Shown: positions 31,801 to 40,458 of the stretch, piece after piece
How the letters are laid out: each line of letters begins with the position of its first letter
Numbering within the stretch: the stretch's first letter is position 1
From: Hydrogenophilus sp.
GTDB lineage: Bacteria > Pseudomonadota > Gammaproteobacteria > Burkholderiales > Thiobacillaceae
Assembly: GCA_020725265.1 (NCBI GenBank)
Contig: DYFK01000004.1
Location: 139,152 to 203,151 of the forward strand
Length of the DNA: 64,000 bases
Direction: 5' to 3'
Position numbers and translations under genes: made by a program
The notes under the pieces: generated by a model
Told to the model about the DNA's origin: nothing
What the model saw: only the letters and a program-made list of their open reading frames with translations
Database searches by the model: none

Positions 31801-34800
31801 ATGAAATGCCCTACCCCCCGAATTCTTCGTCTCAGCGGCCTTGCCCTGGCGATCCTGATCCCCACATCGGGGCAGGCACTGAATCTTGCCGATACGCCAC
31901 TGTTCCTGAGCGGCAGCGTGCAGCCGCTGGTCATGCTCGATCTTTCCAAGGATCACCAGCTCTGGAAAAAAGCCTACAACGATTACTCCGATCTGGATGA
32001 TGACGGCCAGCTTGAGATCACCTACAAGCACAGCATCGACTACTACGGGTATTTCGACCCGAAGAAGTGCTACACCTACAGCGCCGGCAACCAGCGTTTC
32101 GAGCCCGCGTCCGAATCCGCGACCAAGTATTGCTCCGGCCAATGGAGCGGCAATTTCCTGAACTGGGCAGGCATGTCGCGCATGGACGCCGTGCGCAAGC
32201 TGCTCTATGGCGGCAAGCGGGTCGTCGACCAGACCTACGCGGCCGGCGGCGCCAACGCGATCACGGTGCTGGAACGCGCCTACATCCCGCCCGATGCCCA
32301 TGCCTGGTCCAAGTACTACGATGGCGCCGATCTCGCGCAACTGACGCCCTATACGCCGCCAACCACGACCACCACCAGCTCCACTTCCCGCACCATCACC
32401 AACACCGGCGCCAACACGGTCAACTACACGTTCACGCTGTCGTCGGCCACGGGTTTCGCGGTCAATGATTACGTTCAGGTCGACGCCGGCTCCGGCAATT
32501 TCCTGAAGGGCCAGATCACCGGCATCGCCGGTAGCAACATCACCATCAGCGTCGCCAATGTCAACTACGGCGGCAGTGGCACCCATTCGAGCTGGACCGT
32601 CAGCAACCTGAGCAAGCGCGGTCTGACCGTCTGCAACATGACACCGGGCAGTTCCACCTCACCGCAGAACTGGTCGCACACCAACACGAATGCCCCTCAG
32701 ATCCGTTTCGCCGCCGGCAATTTCTCGCTCTGGAACGCCAACGAAAGCTGGCAATGCCGCTGGAGCGAGGAAACCAACACTTCCAACGCCAACAACTTTG
32801 CCCACTCAGGCATTCCCGCCGGCAGTAGCAACCCCACCCTGGCCACGCACGGCACCGGTACCGGTCTGGGCAATTACGTCGCGCGCGTGCAGGTCTGCAA
32901 GCCAAGCCTGCTCGGCAGCGAAAAATGCAAACAGTATCCGGATGGCAACTACAAGCCCATCGGCCTGTTGCAGGTCTATGGCGATACCAACCAGATCCAT
33001 TTCGGCCTGATCACCGGCAGCTATACCCGCAACATTTCCGGCGGCGTTCTGCGCAAGAACGCGGGCCCATTCACCGATGAAATCAACGTCGGCACGGATG
33101 GCACCCTGACCAGCACGGTCGGCATCGTCAAGACCCTGGATCGCCTCCGCATTTATGGTTTCTATTACGGTGGCGGCAACGGTTATTCGAACAGTGGCTC
33201 CTTCGATGACATATCGAACACCACCAGCAATTGCAGCTACCGGGTCACCAATCTGGTTGAAAACAGTTGTACTTCCAGTTGGGGCAACCCGATGGCGGAA
33301 CTGTTCTACGAATCGATCCGCTATTTCGCCAACGATGGCACCTACAGCCCGCTTTACGGCTATACCAATGCCGGCAGCAAGGACAACACGCTCGGCCTGC
33401 CCCAGCCGGCCTGGACCCAGGCGGTCAATCAGGTCAACTACTGCGCGCCGCTCAACGCCCTGGTTTTCAACACCAGCGTCTCCAGCGACGACCGCGATTT
33501 CAAGGATGTCGCGCTGACCGACATCGGCAGCGCCAGCACCCCCGGAGCCCTGACCGACGCGGTCGGCACCGGCGAGAGCATCAGCGGCGAATACTTCATC
33601 GGCGCCAACGGCAGCACGGATACCGGCCGTTGCGACGCCAAGACCGTCACCGGCCTGGGCAGCGTCTACGGCATCTGCCCGGAAGGCCCGACCCTGGAAG
33701 GCTCCTATCTGATCGCTGGCGTGGCCCATCAGGCCCGCGTCAACAAGATCCGGAGCGACCTGACCGTACCCGCGGACGACAAGCGTTCGCTCAAGGTCAG
33801 CACCTACGGCGTCCAACTCGCCACCAACGTGCCGCGCGTGGCCATCGCCCTGCAGGGGGAAACCACGCCGCGCGTCATCCTGCAGCCAGCCTACTGGATG
33901 TACGACCCCTACCGCTCCGGAGGCGGCGCGCTGGTCGATATGAAGATCGTCTCCCAGGAAGCCACCGCCACCACCGCATCGGGCCAGCTCTACGTCAACT
34001 ACGAGACCAGCGAGGCCGGCGCCGACCATGACCAGGACGCCTGGGGCATCATCCGTTACTGCCTGACCACCGTCGCCGGCGGCTGCGGCGTCGGCAGCAC
34101 AGCCAACACGATCCGGGTGACCACCGACATCATCAGCGAATCGGCTGGCTCCCAGCAGGGTTTCGGCTACACCATCAGCGGCACCACACAGGATGGCGCG
34201 CATTTCCATTCCGGCACCGACGGTTTCAACTTCACCGACCCGACGGGCGTACTCGGCTGCAACAACTGTACGGTCGGCAACGCGGCGACGCACTGGACCT
34301 ACACCCTGGGCGCCACTACCGCCGGCATCCTCAAGGATCCCCTGTACTATGCCGCGAAATGGGGCGGCTTCAACGACCTGAACAACAACGGCATTCCAGA
34401 CTCCGCGACCGAGTGGGACGTCCTCAAGGCCGACGGCAGCCCTGGCTCGGATGGTCTGCCGGACAACTATTTCTACGTCAGCAACCCGCTGGGCCTGGAA
34501 ACCGCGCTGAATGCCGCCTTCCTGAAAATCCTGAAGGACTCTTCCGCGTCCGCCGTGGCCACCAACTCGTCGACGTTGAATACCGGCAGCCGGATCTTCC
34601 AGGGCCGGTTCAGCAGCTCGTTCTGGAGTGGTCAACTGCTTTCCTACCGGATCGATCCAGTCACCCGCACCGTGGTGTCGGCCACCAATGTGCCGCACAC
34701 CGGCTGGGATTCAGGGGATACGCCTTACCCGGAATGGGATGCCGGTCACAAGATCAAAAGCCAAGCCTCGGTCAGCAGCGACAGCCGCGTGATTCTGACC

Positions 34801-36669
34801 AAGGGGTCGACCGGCGCTGGCACCAGCTTTGAATACGCCAACCTCGGCACCAGCCAGCAAACCGCGCTGGACCAGGACTGGCTGTTCAATCTTCCGGCGG
34901 ACGATTGCGGCCCGGAACGGGTCGCCTATCTGCGCGGCCACAGCGTCAATGAAGGCGTGGGCACCTTCACCTGCGCGTCCGGCAGCACCATCATGCGCTT
35001 CCGCACCCGGCCAGTCAGCCCGCTCGGCGACATCATCAACGCCAACCCGGCTTTCGTCGGCCCGCCCAAGGCTGGCTATACCGATGTCGACCACCCCGGT
35101 TACAGCGCCTTCAGCGCCAGTTTCAAGGACCGGACCCCGGTAGTCTACGTTGGTGCCAACGACGGTATGTTGCACGGCTTCGAGGCCAGCATCGACAACA
35201 GCATCGACCCGGTCACCAACGAACCGAAAAACGTGCCCACCGCCAATGCCGGCAAGGAAGTGCTGGCCTACGTGCCGACGCCGGTCTATTCGAACCTCAG
35301 CCGGCTGACCGACAGCGCCTACTCGGGCATGCACAAGTACTTCGTCGACGGCTCGCCGATGGTGGCCGATGCCTGCGTGAGCACCACGTCCTCCTGTTCC
35401 AGTTCCTGGAAAACCGTGCTGGTCGGCACGCTCGGCGCTGGCGGCAAGGGGCTGTTCGCGCTGAACGTGACCAATCCCAAGGACAGCGCCAAGCACTCGA
35501 CCGCCACACCCTTGTTCAGCACGGCCAACGCCGCCAGCATCCTGCTCTGGGAATTCACCAGCGCCGACGACGCCGACCTGGGCTACACCTACAACCATGC
35601 CCCGGTCCACCAGGGCAACGGCCAGGCCAAGCAGATCGCCAAGTTCCAGAACGGCCGCTGGGGGGTGGCTGTCGGCAACGGTTACAACAGCACCAGCGGC
35701 AAGGCCGCGCTATATGTGATCTTCCTGTCCGGCCCGAGTGGCACCGGGGGTGTCTGGCAGGGTAATGGTGTCGATTACATGAAGATCGTTGCCGACGTTG
35801 GTCCCAACAACGGTCTGTCCACGCCAGTGCTGTTCGACGCCAACGGCGACGGTCTGGTCGATACCGCCTACGCGGGTGACCTCAAGGGCAAGCTCTGGAA
35901 GTTCGACCTGAGCAACGCCAGTCCGGCTTCCTGGGCCATGGCGCTTGGCGGCACTCCGTTGTTCTCGGCCACCGATGCCAGCAACAACGCGCAACCGATC
36001 ACCACGCCGCCCGATGTCACGATTCATCCCGCTGGCGGACGGATGGTGGTATTCGGTACCGGCAAATACCTGGAAACCACCGACAACTCCTCGACCGGCA
36101 CGCAGACACTTTATGGTATCCGTGACCAGAACGTGGCGGTCGGCGGCCGCGCCGATCTGACCCCACAGGTCTTCACGACCGTGACCCTGAGTGGCGGCAC
36201 CTTCCGTACCCTGGACGCGGGTTGCGACAATGATCCACTGACACCCGAACCGGCCTGCCCCGCCACTTCGAAAGGCTGGCGCATCGACCTGCCGACCAGC
36301 GGCGAGCGCACGACCGGCTCGCCGAAGATCGAGAAGGGCGTGGCCTGGTTCAACACCTTCATCCCGTCGGTGACACCCTGCGACTTTGGCGGCACCGGCT
36401 GGCTTCTCGCGGTCAACTACGTATCCGGCGAGATGCCCAACTACAAGGCGTTCAACACCACCGACGACAATACCATCGACGGCAGTGACACCATCGTGGC
36501 CGGTCAACTGATTGGCGCCGCGCTGGGCGGCTCGACCCTCATCGAGGGCAGCGATCTGAGCGTCGCCGTCTCCTCGCTGACCACCGGCGCCACGGATACG
36601 GCCACGGTCGACACCGGCGGCCTGGGTGGCAAGGGCCGCATCACCTGGCGTGAAATCATCGTTCAATGA
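31801..36669 (+). CDS. pilY1: Type IV pilus tip adhesin/assembly factor PilY1
   Basis: Large secreted protein that caps the minor-pilin tip complex and regulates extension and adhesion through calcium. ATG at 31801 with GGAGG 6 nt upstream gives 1622 residues and a signal peptide (LAILIPTSGQA). The N-terminal part has VMLDLSKDHQLWKKAYNDYSDLDDDGQLE and SIDYYGYFDPKKCY, typical of betaproteobacterial PilY1 without a classical von Willebrand metal site. A Thr/Ser/Asn-rich insertion lies at about residues 186-275. The C-terminal half is the PilY beta-propeller (GANDGMLHGFEA; LVGTLGAGGKGLFALNVT) and has the calcium loop DANGDGLVD at 1346-1354. Translational coupling to pilX is likely. Confidence 0.95.
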   Translation: MKCPTPRILRLSGLALAILIPTSGQALNLADTPLFLSGSVQPLVMLDLSKDHQLWKKAYNDYSDLDDDGQLEITYKHSIDYYGYFDPKKCYTYSAGNQRFEPASESATKYCSGQWSGNFLNWAGMSRMDAVRKLLYGGKRVVDQTYAAGGANAITVLERAYIPPDAHAWSKYYDGADLAQLTPYTPPTTTTTSSTSRTITNTGANTVNYTFTLSSATGFAVNDYVQVDAGSGNFLKGQITGIAGSNITISVANVNYGGSGTHSSWTVSNLSKRGLTVCNMTPGSSTSPQNWSHTNTNAPQIRFAAGNFSLWNANESWQCRWSEETNTSNANNFAHSGIPAGSSNPTLATHGTGTGLGNYVARVQVCKPSLLGSEKCKQYPDGNYKPIGLLQVYGDTNQIHFGLITGSYTRNISGGVLRKNAGPFTDEINVGTDGTLTSTVGIVKTLDRLRIYGFYYGGGNGYSNSGSFDDISNTTSNCSYRVTNLVENSCTSSWGNPMAELFYESIRYFANDGTYSPLYGYTNAGSKDNTLGLPQPAWTQAVNQVNYCAPLNALVFNTSVSSDDRDFKDVALTDIGSASTPGALTDAVGTGESISGEYFIGANGSTDTGRCDAKTVTGLGSVYGICPEGPTLEGSYLIAGVAHQARVNKIRSDLTVPADDKRSLKVSTYGVQLATNVPRVAIALQGETTPRVILQPAYWMYDPYRSGGGALVDMKIVSQEATATTASGQLYVNYETSEAGADHDQDAWGIIRYCLTTVAGGCGVGSTANTIRVTTDIISESAGSQQGFGYTISGTTQDGAHFHSGTDGFNFTDPTGVLGCNNCTVGNAATHWTYTLGATTAGILKDPLYYAAKWGGFNDLNNNGIPDSATEWDVLKADGSPGSDGLPDNYFYVSNPLGLETALNAAFLKILKDSSASAVATNSSTLNTGSRIFQGRFSSSFWSGQLLSYRIDPVTRTVVSATNVPHTGWDSGDTPYPEWDAGHKIKSQASVSSDSRVILTKGSTGAGTSFEYANLGTSQQTALDQDWLFNLPADDCGPERVAYLRGHSVNEGVGTFTCASGSTIMRFRTRPVSPLGDIINANPAFVGPPKAGYTDVDHPGYSAFSASFKDRTPVVYVGANDGMLHGFEASIDNSIDPVTNEPKNVPTANAGKEVLAYVPTPVYSNLSRLTDSAYSGMHKYFVDGSPMVADACVSTTSSCSSSWKTVLVGTLGAGGKGLFALNVTNPKDSAKHSTATPLFSTANAASILLWEFTSADDADLGYTYNHAPVHQGNGQAKQIAKFQNGRWGVAVGNGYNSTSGKAALYVIFLSGPSGTGGVWQGNGVDYMKIVADVGPNNGLSTPVLFDANGDGLVDTAYAGDLKGKLWKFDLSNASPASWAMALGGTPLFSATDASNNAQPITTPPDVTIHPAGGRMVVFGTGKYLETTDNSSTGTQTLYGIRDQNVAVGGRADLTPQVFTTVTLSGGTFRTLDAGCDNDPLTPEPACPATSKGWRIDLPTSGERTTGSPKIEKGVAWFNTFIPSVTPCDFGGTGWLLAVNYVSGEMPNYKAFNTTDDNTIDGSDTIVAGQLIGAALGGSTLIEGSDLSVAVSSLTTGATDTATVDTGGLGGKGRITWREIIVQ

Positions 36670-36679
36670 GGAGGTTTGC

Positions 36680-37159
36680 ATGACCCCGCGTGCGCTTCAT
36701 CCTAACCGCGACACGGCCGCGCCCGGCCGCCGCCAGGCCGGCGTCACCCTGATCGAGTTGATGATCGCGCTGGCCGTGATCGGCATCCTGGCCGCCATCG
36801 CCTACCCGTCCTACCAGGACCATGTCCGTCGTGGCAATCGCGCCGAGGCGAAGGGCATCCTGCTGGAAACGGCGCAGTTCATGGAGCGGAACTACACGAC
36901 CAACGGCTGCTATCACCGGACCGACAGCAATTGCGCGAACGCGACGGTCACGACCACCGTGCCCTTCAACCAATCGCCCAAACCCGGGGCAGGCACCGCG
37001 CGCTACAACATCAGTTTCCAGGCCATCGCCTCGCAGAGCTTTACCTTGCAAGCCGTACCCACCGGCACCATGACCGGCGACGCCTGCGGCACCCTGACCC
37101 TGTCGAACACGGGCGCGCAGGGCGCCGGCGGAGCGATCGCGGATTGCTGGCAACGCTGA
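36680..37159 (+). CDS. pilE: PilE-type minor pilin
   Basis: ATG at 36680, with GAGGAGG 8 nt upstream and only 10 nt after pilY1, gives a 159-residue prepilin: leader MTPRALHPNRD...RRQAG, then VTLIELMIALAVIGILAAIAYPSYQDHVRRGNRAEAKG. The C-terminal domain has a disulphide pair motif (DACGTL ... IADCWQR) and NGCYHR. This is the usual last gene of the fimT-pilVWXY1E minor-pilin operon. Confidence 0.94.
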   Translation: MTPRALHPNRDTAAPGRRQAGVTLIELMIALAVIGILAAIAYPSYQDHVRRGNRAEAKGILLETAQFMERNYTTNGCYHRTDSNCANATVTTTVPFNQSPKPGAGTARYNISFQAIASQSFTLQAVPTGTMTGDACGTLTLSNTGAQGAGGAIADCWQR

Positions 37160-37186
37160 GGGAGGGGGCGCTTATTCGCATGCTGT

Positions 37187-37220
37187 CCAATCTTGGCCTT
37201 GGCCGAGATTGGATTTGTTC
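37187..37220 (+). terminator. Probable terminator of the minor-pilin operon
   Basis: CCAATCTTGGC-CTTG-GCCGAGATTGG, an 11-bp stem with one G-T pair, followed by ATTTGTT. The T-run is imperfect. It begins 28 nt after pilE. Confidence 0.6.
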
Positions 37221-37280
37221 AGCGCTTTCTGTCCGCTCGTAGCGGCGAGTGGGTTGCCGGAACTCCGCCGCAACCCAGCT

Positions 37281-37874
37281 TCAACTTCCCCCGCAAGTGG
37301 TCTGTACCACGCGCGCCCGGCCGGTCGCGCTGATCACGATATCTCGGCCTTTCTGGCCATCGCACAGCTTGAACGTGCCATTCGCCAGGCCGGGCGAACC
37401 GCCGAGCTTGATGCCCCGGCTGATGCCGCTGCCCAGGTAGGAAATGCCGGCGCCATAGTTGACGCCGCCATCGAACGTGGCCGACGAGCCGGCGATCGGG
37501 AAAGCGCGTAGCACCGTATCCGGGCCATCGATCACGGCCGGCAGATTGCCGGTCATCCAGGTGTTGTCGACGAACAGCACCCAGCCCGCGTTCCACCCGG
37601 CGGTTTCATCGCAGGTGGGAGAGCTGGCGCCGGCATTGGCGCTCTTGCACAGCGTCACCCTGAGGTTGAGCTTGAGCGCCTCGCTGCGCGCCATGGCCAG
37701 CGCGGTCATGAATTCGTTGGCGCGGGTCGCCAGCCGATGATCGACGATCAGATTCAGGAAGGCCGGTACCGCGACGACGAGCAGCGTCGCGGCGACGGCC
37801 AGCGCGACCAGCAATTCGATCAGCGAAAAGCCAGGTATCCGGCGTTGCCCGCCGGCAATGACATATCGGCTCAT
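37281..37874 (-). CDS. Second FimT/GspH-type pseudopilin, opposite strand
   Basis: ATG at 37874 with GGGAGG upstream gives a 197-residue prepilin: leader MSRYVIAGGQRRIPG, then FSLIELLVALAVAATLLVVAVPAFLN, followed by the FimT/GspH domain (TRANEFMTALAMARSEALKLNLRVTLC). It is not part of the forward operon but faces its end. It may be transcribed from the Crp/Fnr-type gene's direction (178 nt gap) or alone. Two cysteines in SPTCDET and LCKS and one at the end (TTCGGS) match the disulphides of the family. Confidence 0.92.
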   Translation of the reverse strand: MSRYVIAGGQRRIPGFSLIELLVALAVAATLLVVAVPAFLNLIVDHRLATRANEFMTALAMARSEALKLNLRVTLCKSANAGASSPTCDETAGWNAGWVLFVDNTWMTGNLPAVIDGPDTVLRAFPIAGSSATFDGGVNYGAGISYLGSGISRGIKLGGSPGLANGTFKLCDGQKGRDIVISATGRARVVQTTCGGS

Positions 37875-38012
37875 GACGAGCACCTCCCGTGGTTCCCGGC
37901 CGGAAGCGGTACATGCCGCGTTCCGTGCCATGTGTGGCTTGTCGGCCGGACCTTATGCCGTCAGCGCGCTCCGATCAATATCGCTTTGGATATAGACACG
38001 CCCCAAATGGCC

Positions 38013-38041
38013 CGTCATTCCCTGCGAAAGCGGGAATCCAA
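38013..38041. repeat. REP-like palindrome of the GTCATTCCC..GGGAAT type
   Basis: CGTCATTCCCTGCGAAAGCGGGAATCCA can form ATTCCC(T)GC-GAAA-GCGGGAAT. It closely resembles the short intergenic repeats widespread in proteobacteria, including the Neisseria dRS3/NIME unit (ATTCCC-N8-GGGAAT); here one extra T breaks perfect symmetry. It lies in the 178-nt gap between the Crp/Fnr-type gene and the second fimT, 12 nt after the former. No second copy was noticed in the window. Confidence 0.7.
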
Positions 38042-38052
38042 CCGCCGACAGA

Positions 38053-38790
38053 TCAGGAAACCAGGGTTTCCCGGAGCAAGGCGTCGCTGTCCTTGACCAG
38101 GATGATGCCTTGCGAGAAATCGATGATGCCGGCCTCGACCCAGTGGCGGATCTGCCGGTTGACGCTTTCTCGGGAGACGCCGATCAGGTTGCCGAGTTCT
38201 TCCTGGGAGAGCTTCAGATTGATGGCGATACCGTCCGGCATCACCGTGCCATGGTTCTGCACCAGATTGAGCAGGGTCCGGGCGAGATGGGCGGAGAGCC
38301 CGAGAAAACTGAGATTTCCGACCAGCTCGTTGGTGGCGCGCAGGCGGCTGGAGAGCGCGGCGAGTAGCTTCAGGGCAACCACCGGCGTGCTTTCGAGAAA
38401 CGGCAGGAAATCGCGGCGCCAGATCACCAGCAACACGCATTCCTCCAGGGTGGTGACGGTGGCGCTGCGCGGTTCGCCATCGAACAGCGCCATCTCGCCA
38501 AAGATGTCGCCGGCCTGCAGGATGCTGAGAATGACTTCCTTGCCGGCCGGGGAAATCAGGCTGACCTTGACCCGGCCACGCAGGACGATCTGGAGGTTGT
38601 CGCCGGCTTCACCGATCTGGAAGACGGTATGTCGGGCCGGGTGCTTGACGATGCGCGCCATCTTGATGAAGGCCTTGGCCTCGTCGTCGCCCAGCGCGGA
38701 AAAAATGACGCTGCGCCCACGCAGGTTTTCAACGCTCAACAGGTTCTGGTAGGCGCCTGTCGTTCCTTCGAGGATCGGTTCGTTTTCCAT
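38053..38790 (-). CDS. Crp/Fnr-family transcriptional regulator
   Basis: ATG at 38790 gives 245 residues starting MENEPILEGTTG. A cyclic-nucleotide-binding-type beta-roll (VFQIGEAGDNLQIVLRGRVKVSLISPAGKEVIL; GEMALFDGEPRSATV) is followed by the dimer helix and a helix-turn-helix with LSQEELGNLIGVSRESVNRQIRHW at about 190-213. No cluster of four cysteines is present, so it is not a Fnr oxygen sensor; GEMALFDGEPRSA resembles the phosphate-binding cassette (Arg present), so cAMP or another small ligand is possible. Its target is unknown; adjacency to pilus genes is suggestive only. Confidence 0.93.
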   Translation of the reverse strand: MENEPILEGTTGAYQNLLSVENLRGRSVIFSALGDDEAKAFIKMARIVKHPARHTVFQIGEAGDNLQIVLRGRVKVSLISPAGKEVILSILQAGDIFGEMALFDGEPRSATVTTLEECVLLVIWRRDFLPFLESTPVVALKLLAALSSRLRATNELVGNLSFLGLSAHLARTLLNLVQNHGTVMPDGIAINLKLSQEELGNLIGVSRESVNRQIRHWVEAGIIDFSQGIILVKDSDALLRETLVS

Positions 38791-38814
38791 GGTTGCGCTC
38801 TGTTGACTCCCCAC

Positions 38815-38831
38815 CGTGGCATGTCGCCACG
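38815..38831. promoter_or_regulatory. Inverted repeat before the Crp/Fnr-type gene
   Basis: CGTGGC-ATGTC-GCCACG, 6-bp arms around 5 nt, 25 nt upstream of the regulator start. Size and position suit an operator for a dimeric helix-turn-helix protein, perhaps autoregulation, but this is inference. Confidence 0.4.
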
Positions 38832-39037
38832 TGTTCTGGTCGATGAATATCACTTTCCGGATGGGTCGGTATCGGACTCAACCGGTCCGCCTGGTGGATC
38901 CGGATGCGGAATGCCCGCTCCGCGCGCCAGCATGGAAATGGGCCCGGAACGAAATGGTGGCGAATGGAATATCGGCTTTATAGCCTTCGATGTCAGTCGA
39001 CACAGTGACAGGATTCACATCAACGGTCTTTCCGATT

Positions 39038-40201
39038 TCACGATTGGTCGCGCGCCGGTCCCGACGCCATGTCCGTAGACCGCTTCGACAAGTCGGCATG
39101 CACGCGCTCCCAGTCGATCGGCAGAGGCTGGCGCGGGTAACTCCCCTGGCGTTCGATCTGTTCGCGCAGGATGGTCAGCCGTTCCAGGTCGGCGGGATGC
39201 CTGGCCGACAGGCGCGCGGCCGCCGAGCCAGGCCGGGCCAGGCGCTCGATGAAATCCGCCAGCCCGACGCCGGGTATGCCGGCATGGCGCAGGATGGACA
39301 AGGCTTGGGCATCGGCCTCCCTCTCCATTTCGCGATCGTAATCCGGTATGCGCGCGCCCCGCGCGACCTCCTCCGCGACCTCCTTCCAGACCGGATTGTC
39401 GTAATCCTCCATCACCACCGCCAGGTTGGCGCGCCAGCCCAGTGCCCGCAGCAGCGCGCGCAGCGCGTGGCCGGATTCGACATGCGCGACCTGATGCGCG
39501 AGCACGCCGGCCAGTTCATCGATGTTCCGGGCCGCCAGCAGCGTGCCGGCATGGATGACGACATCGCCACCTGGCAACGCGTAGGCGTCGATGGCGGGAT
39601 CATCGACCAGGTGAAAGCGGTAATGATGGCGCAGGCCGACGGTGAGCCGGATGCCGACGCGCGCCATCGCGTCGCTGGCCGGACCGGATTCGATCAGGAG
39701 CGGGCCGGGCCGGATGCGTTCGAATACCCGCGCGCCGATACGCGCCTCGTTCTCCGGCGTGACCCGGGCGGCGGCCCAGCGCCCGATGTGGTCGACATTC
39801 GCCTGATAGGCGATCAGGCCAAGTAGTGGTACCAGTATCGCCAGGATGATGGTCATCAACACCAGCCGCGGTCGATGCCAACGGTCGCTCACCGCGCGAC
39901 GCGCGCGCGCCAGTTGAGCCGCGTTCCCGGCGGGCGCCAGGCGGATCAGGGCATCGACGGCGTCGTCGCCCTGCAACATGGCGGTCACCGTGCCGTCCGG
40001 GGTTTTCCAACGCACCAGCCATTGCCGACCGTCATAGCCACCGGTTCTCAGATACAGATGATCGGCCTGGATCGCGAACCAGTGGCCATCACCCTCCACC
40101 ACGAAAACCCCATCCTGGAAGCGCGCCCGAGCCCGCACGCCGGCATTCGGGACGCCGGGGCCATAAAGCAGGACCTTGAGTTCGGGAATGGGCAACCGCA
40201 T
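39038..40201 (-). CDS. M48-family peptidase-like membrane protein with HQxxH in place of HExxH
   Basis: ATG at 40201 gives 387 residues. The N-terminal part (ELKVLLYGPGVPNAGVRARARF) is a beta-rich domain, one membrane helix follows near residues 125-145 (LVLMTIILAILVPLLGLIAY), then an M48-type domain with DAYALPGGDVVIHAGTL and the zinc motif at 236-240. This reads HQVAH: the catalytic Glu is Gln (codon CAG, 39491-39493 on the plus strand). The third-ligand region EREADAQALSIL is present. The upstream open frame back to 40405 runs through a repeat element and is discounted. It may be an inactive M48 homologue with a binding role. Confidence 0.85.
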   Translation of the reverse strand: MRLPIPELKVLLYGPGVPNAGVRARARFQDGVFVVEGDGHWFAIQADHLYLRTGGYDGRQWLVRWKTPDGTVTAMLQGDDAVDALIRLAPAGNAAQLARARRAVSDRWHRPRLVLMTIILAILVPLLGLIAYQANVDHIGRWAAARVTPENEARIGARVFERIRPGPLLIESGPASDAMARVGIRLTVGLRHHYRFHLVDDPAIDAYALPGGDVVIHAGTLLAARNIDELAGVLAHQVAHVESGHALRALLRALGWRANLAVVMEDYDNPVWKEVAEEVARGARIPDYDREMEREADAQALSILRHAGIPGVGLADFIERLARPGSAAARLSARHPADLERLTILREQIERQGSYPRQPLPIDWERVHADLSKRSTDMASGPARDQS

Positions 40202-40233
40202 CGGCGGATGATCGATCAATCGTGTCGGGAAGG

Positions 40234-40429
40234 CTAGCAGCCTGTCGGACTTCCCCCCCAGATGCGTCGGGCGTCCGGGCGGATGGATGCAAGGCGCGTC
40301 GCGCGGCCCATGGTCATTCCATGGGCAAACGGCGCAATACCGCGAACACCGCCCGAAAACCCGACCCGAAAGGCCGTGGCCGCCTTTGGCCCACGGCGCG
40401 CCCACGGGGAAAGCCCGACAGGCTGCTAG
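40234..40429. mobile_element. MITE-like element with terminal inverted repeats
   Basis: A 196-bp segment begins CTAGCAGCCTGTCGGACTT and ends with the inverted form AAGCCCGACAGGCTGCTAG, 15-bp perfect and about 23-bp near-perfect arms, plus an internal palindrome GCCCATGG-TCATT-CCATGGGC at 40306-40326. It has no coding potential of its own and fills most of the divergent gap between the M48-like gene and the nitroreductase gene. No transposase is nearby. No clear target duplication is seen. Confidence 0.75.
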
Positions 40430-40458
40430 AATGCCGTGCTTTGATGAGGTCCATCAGC

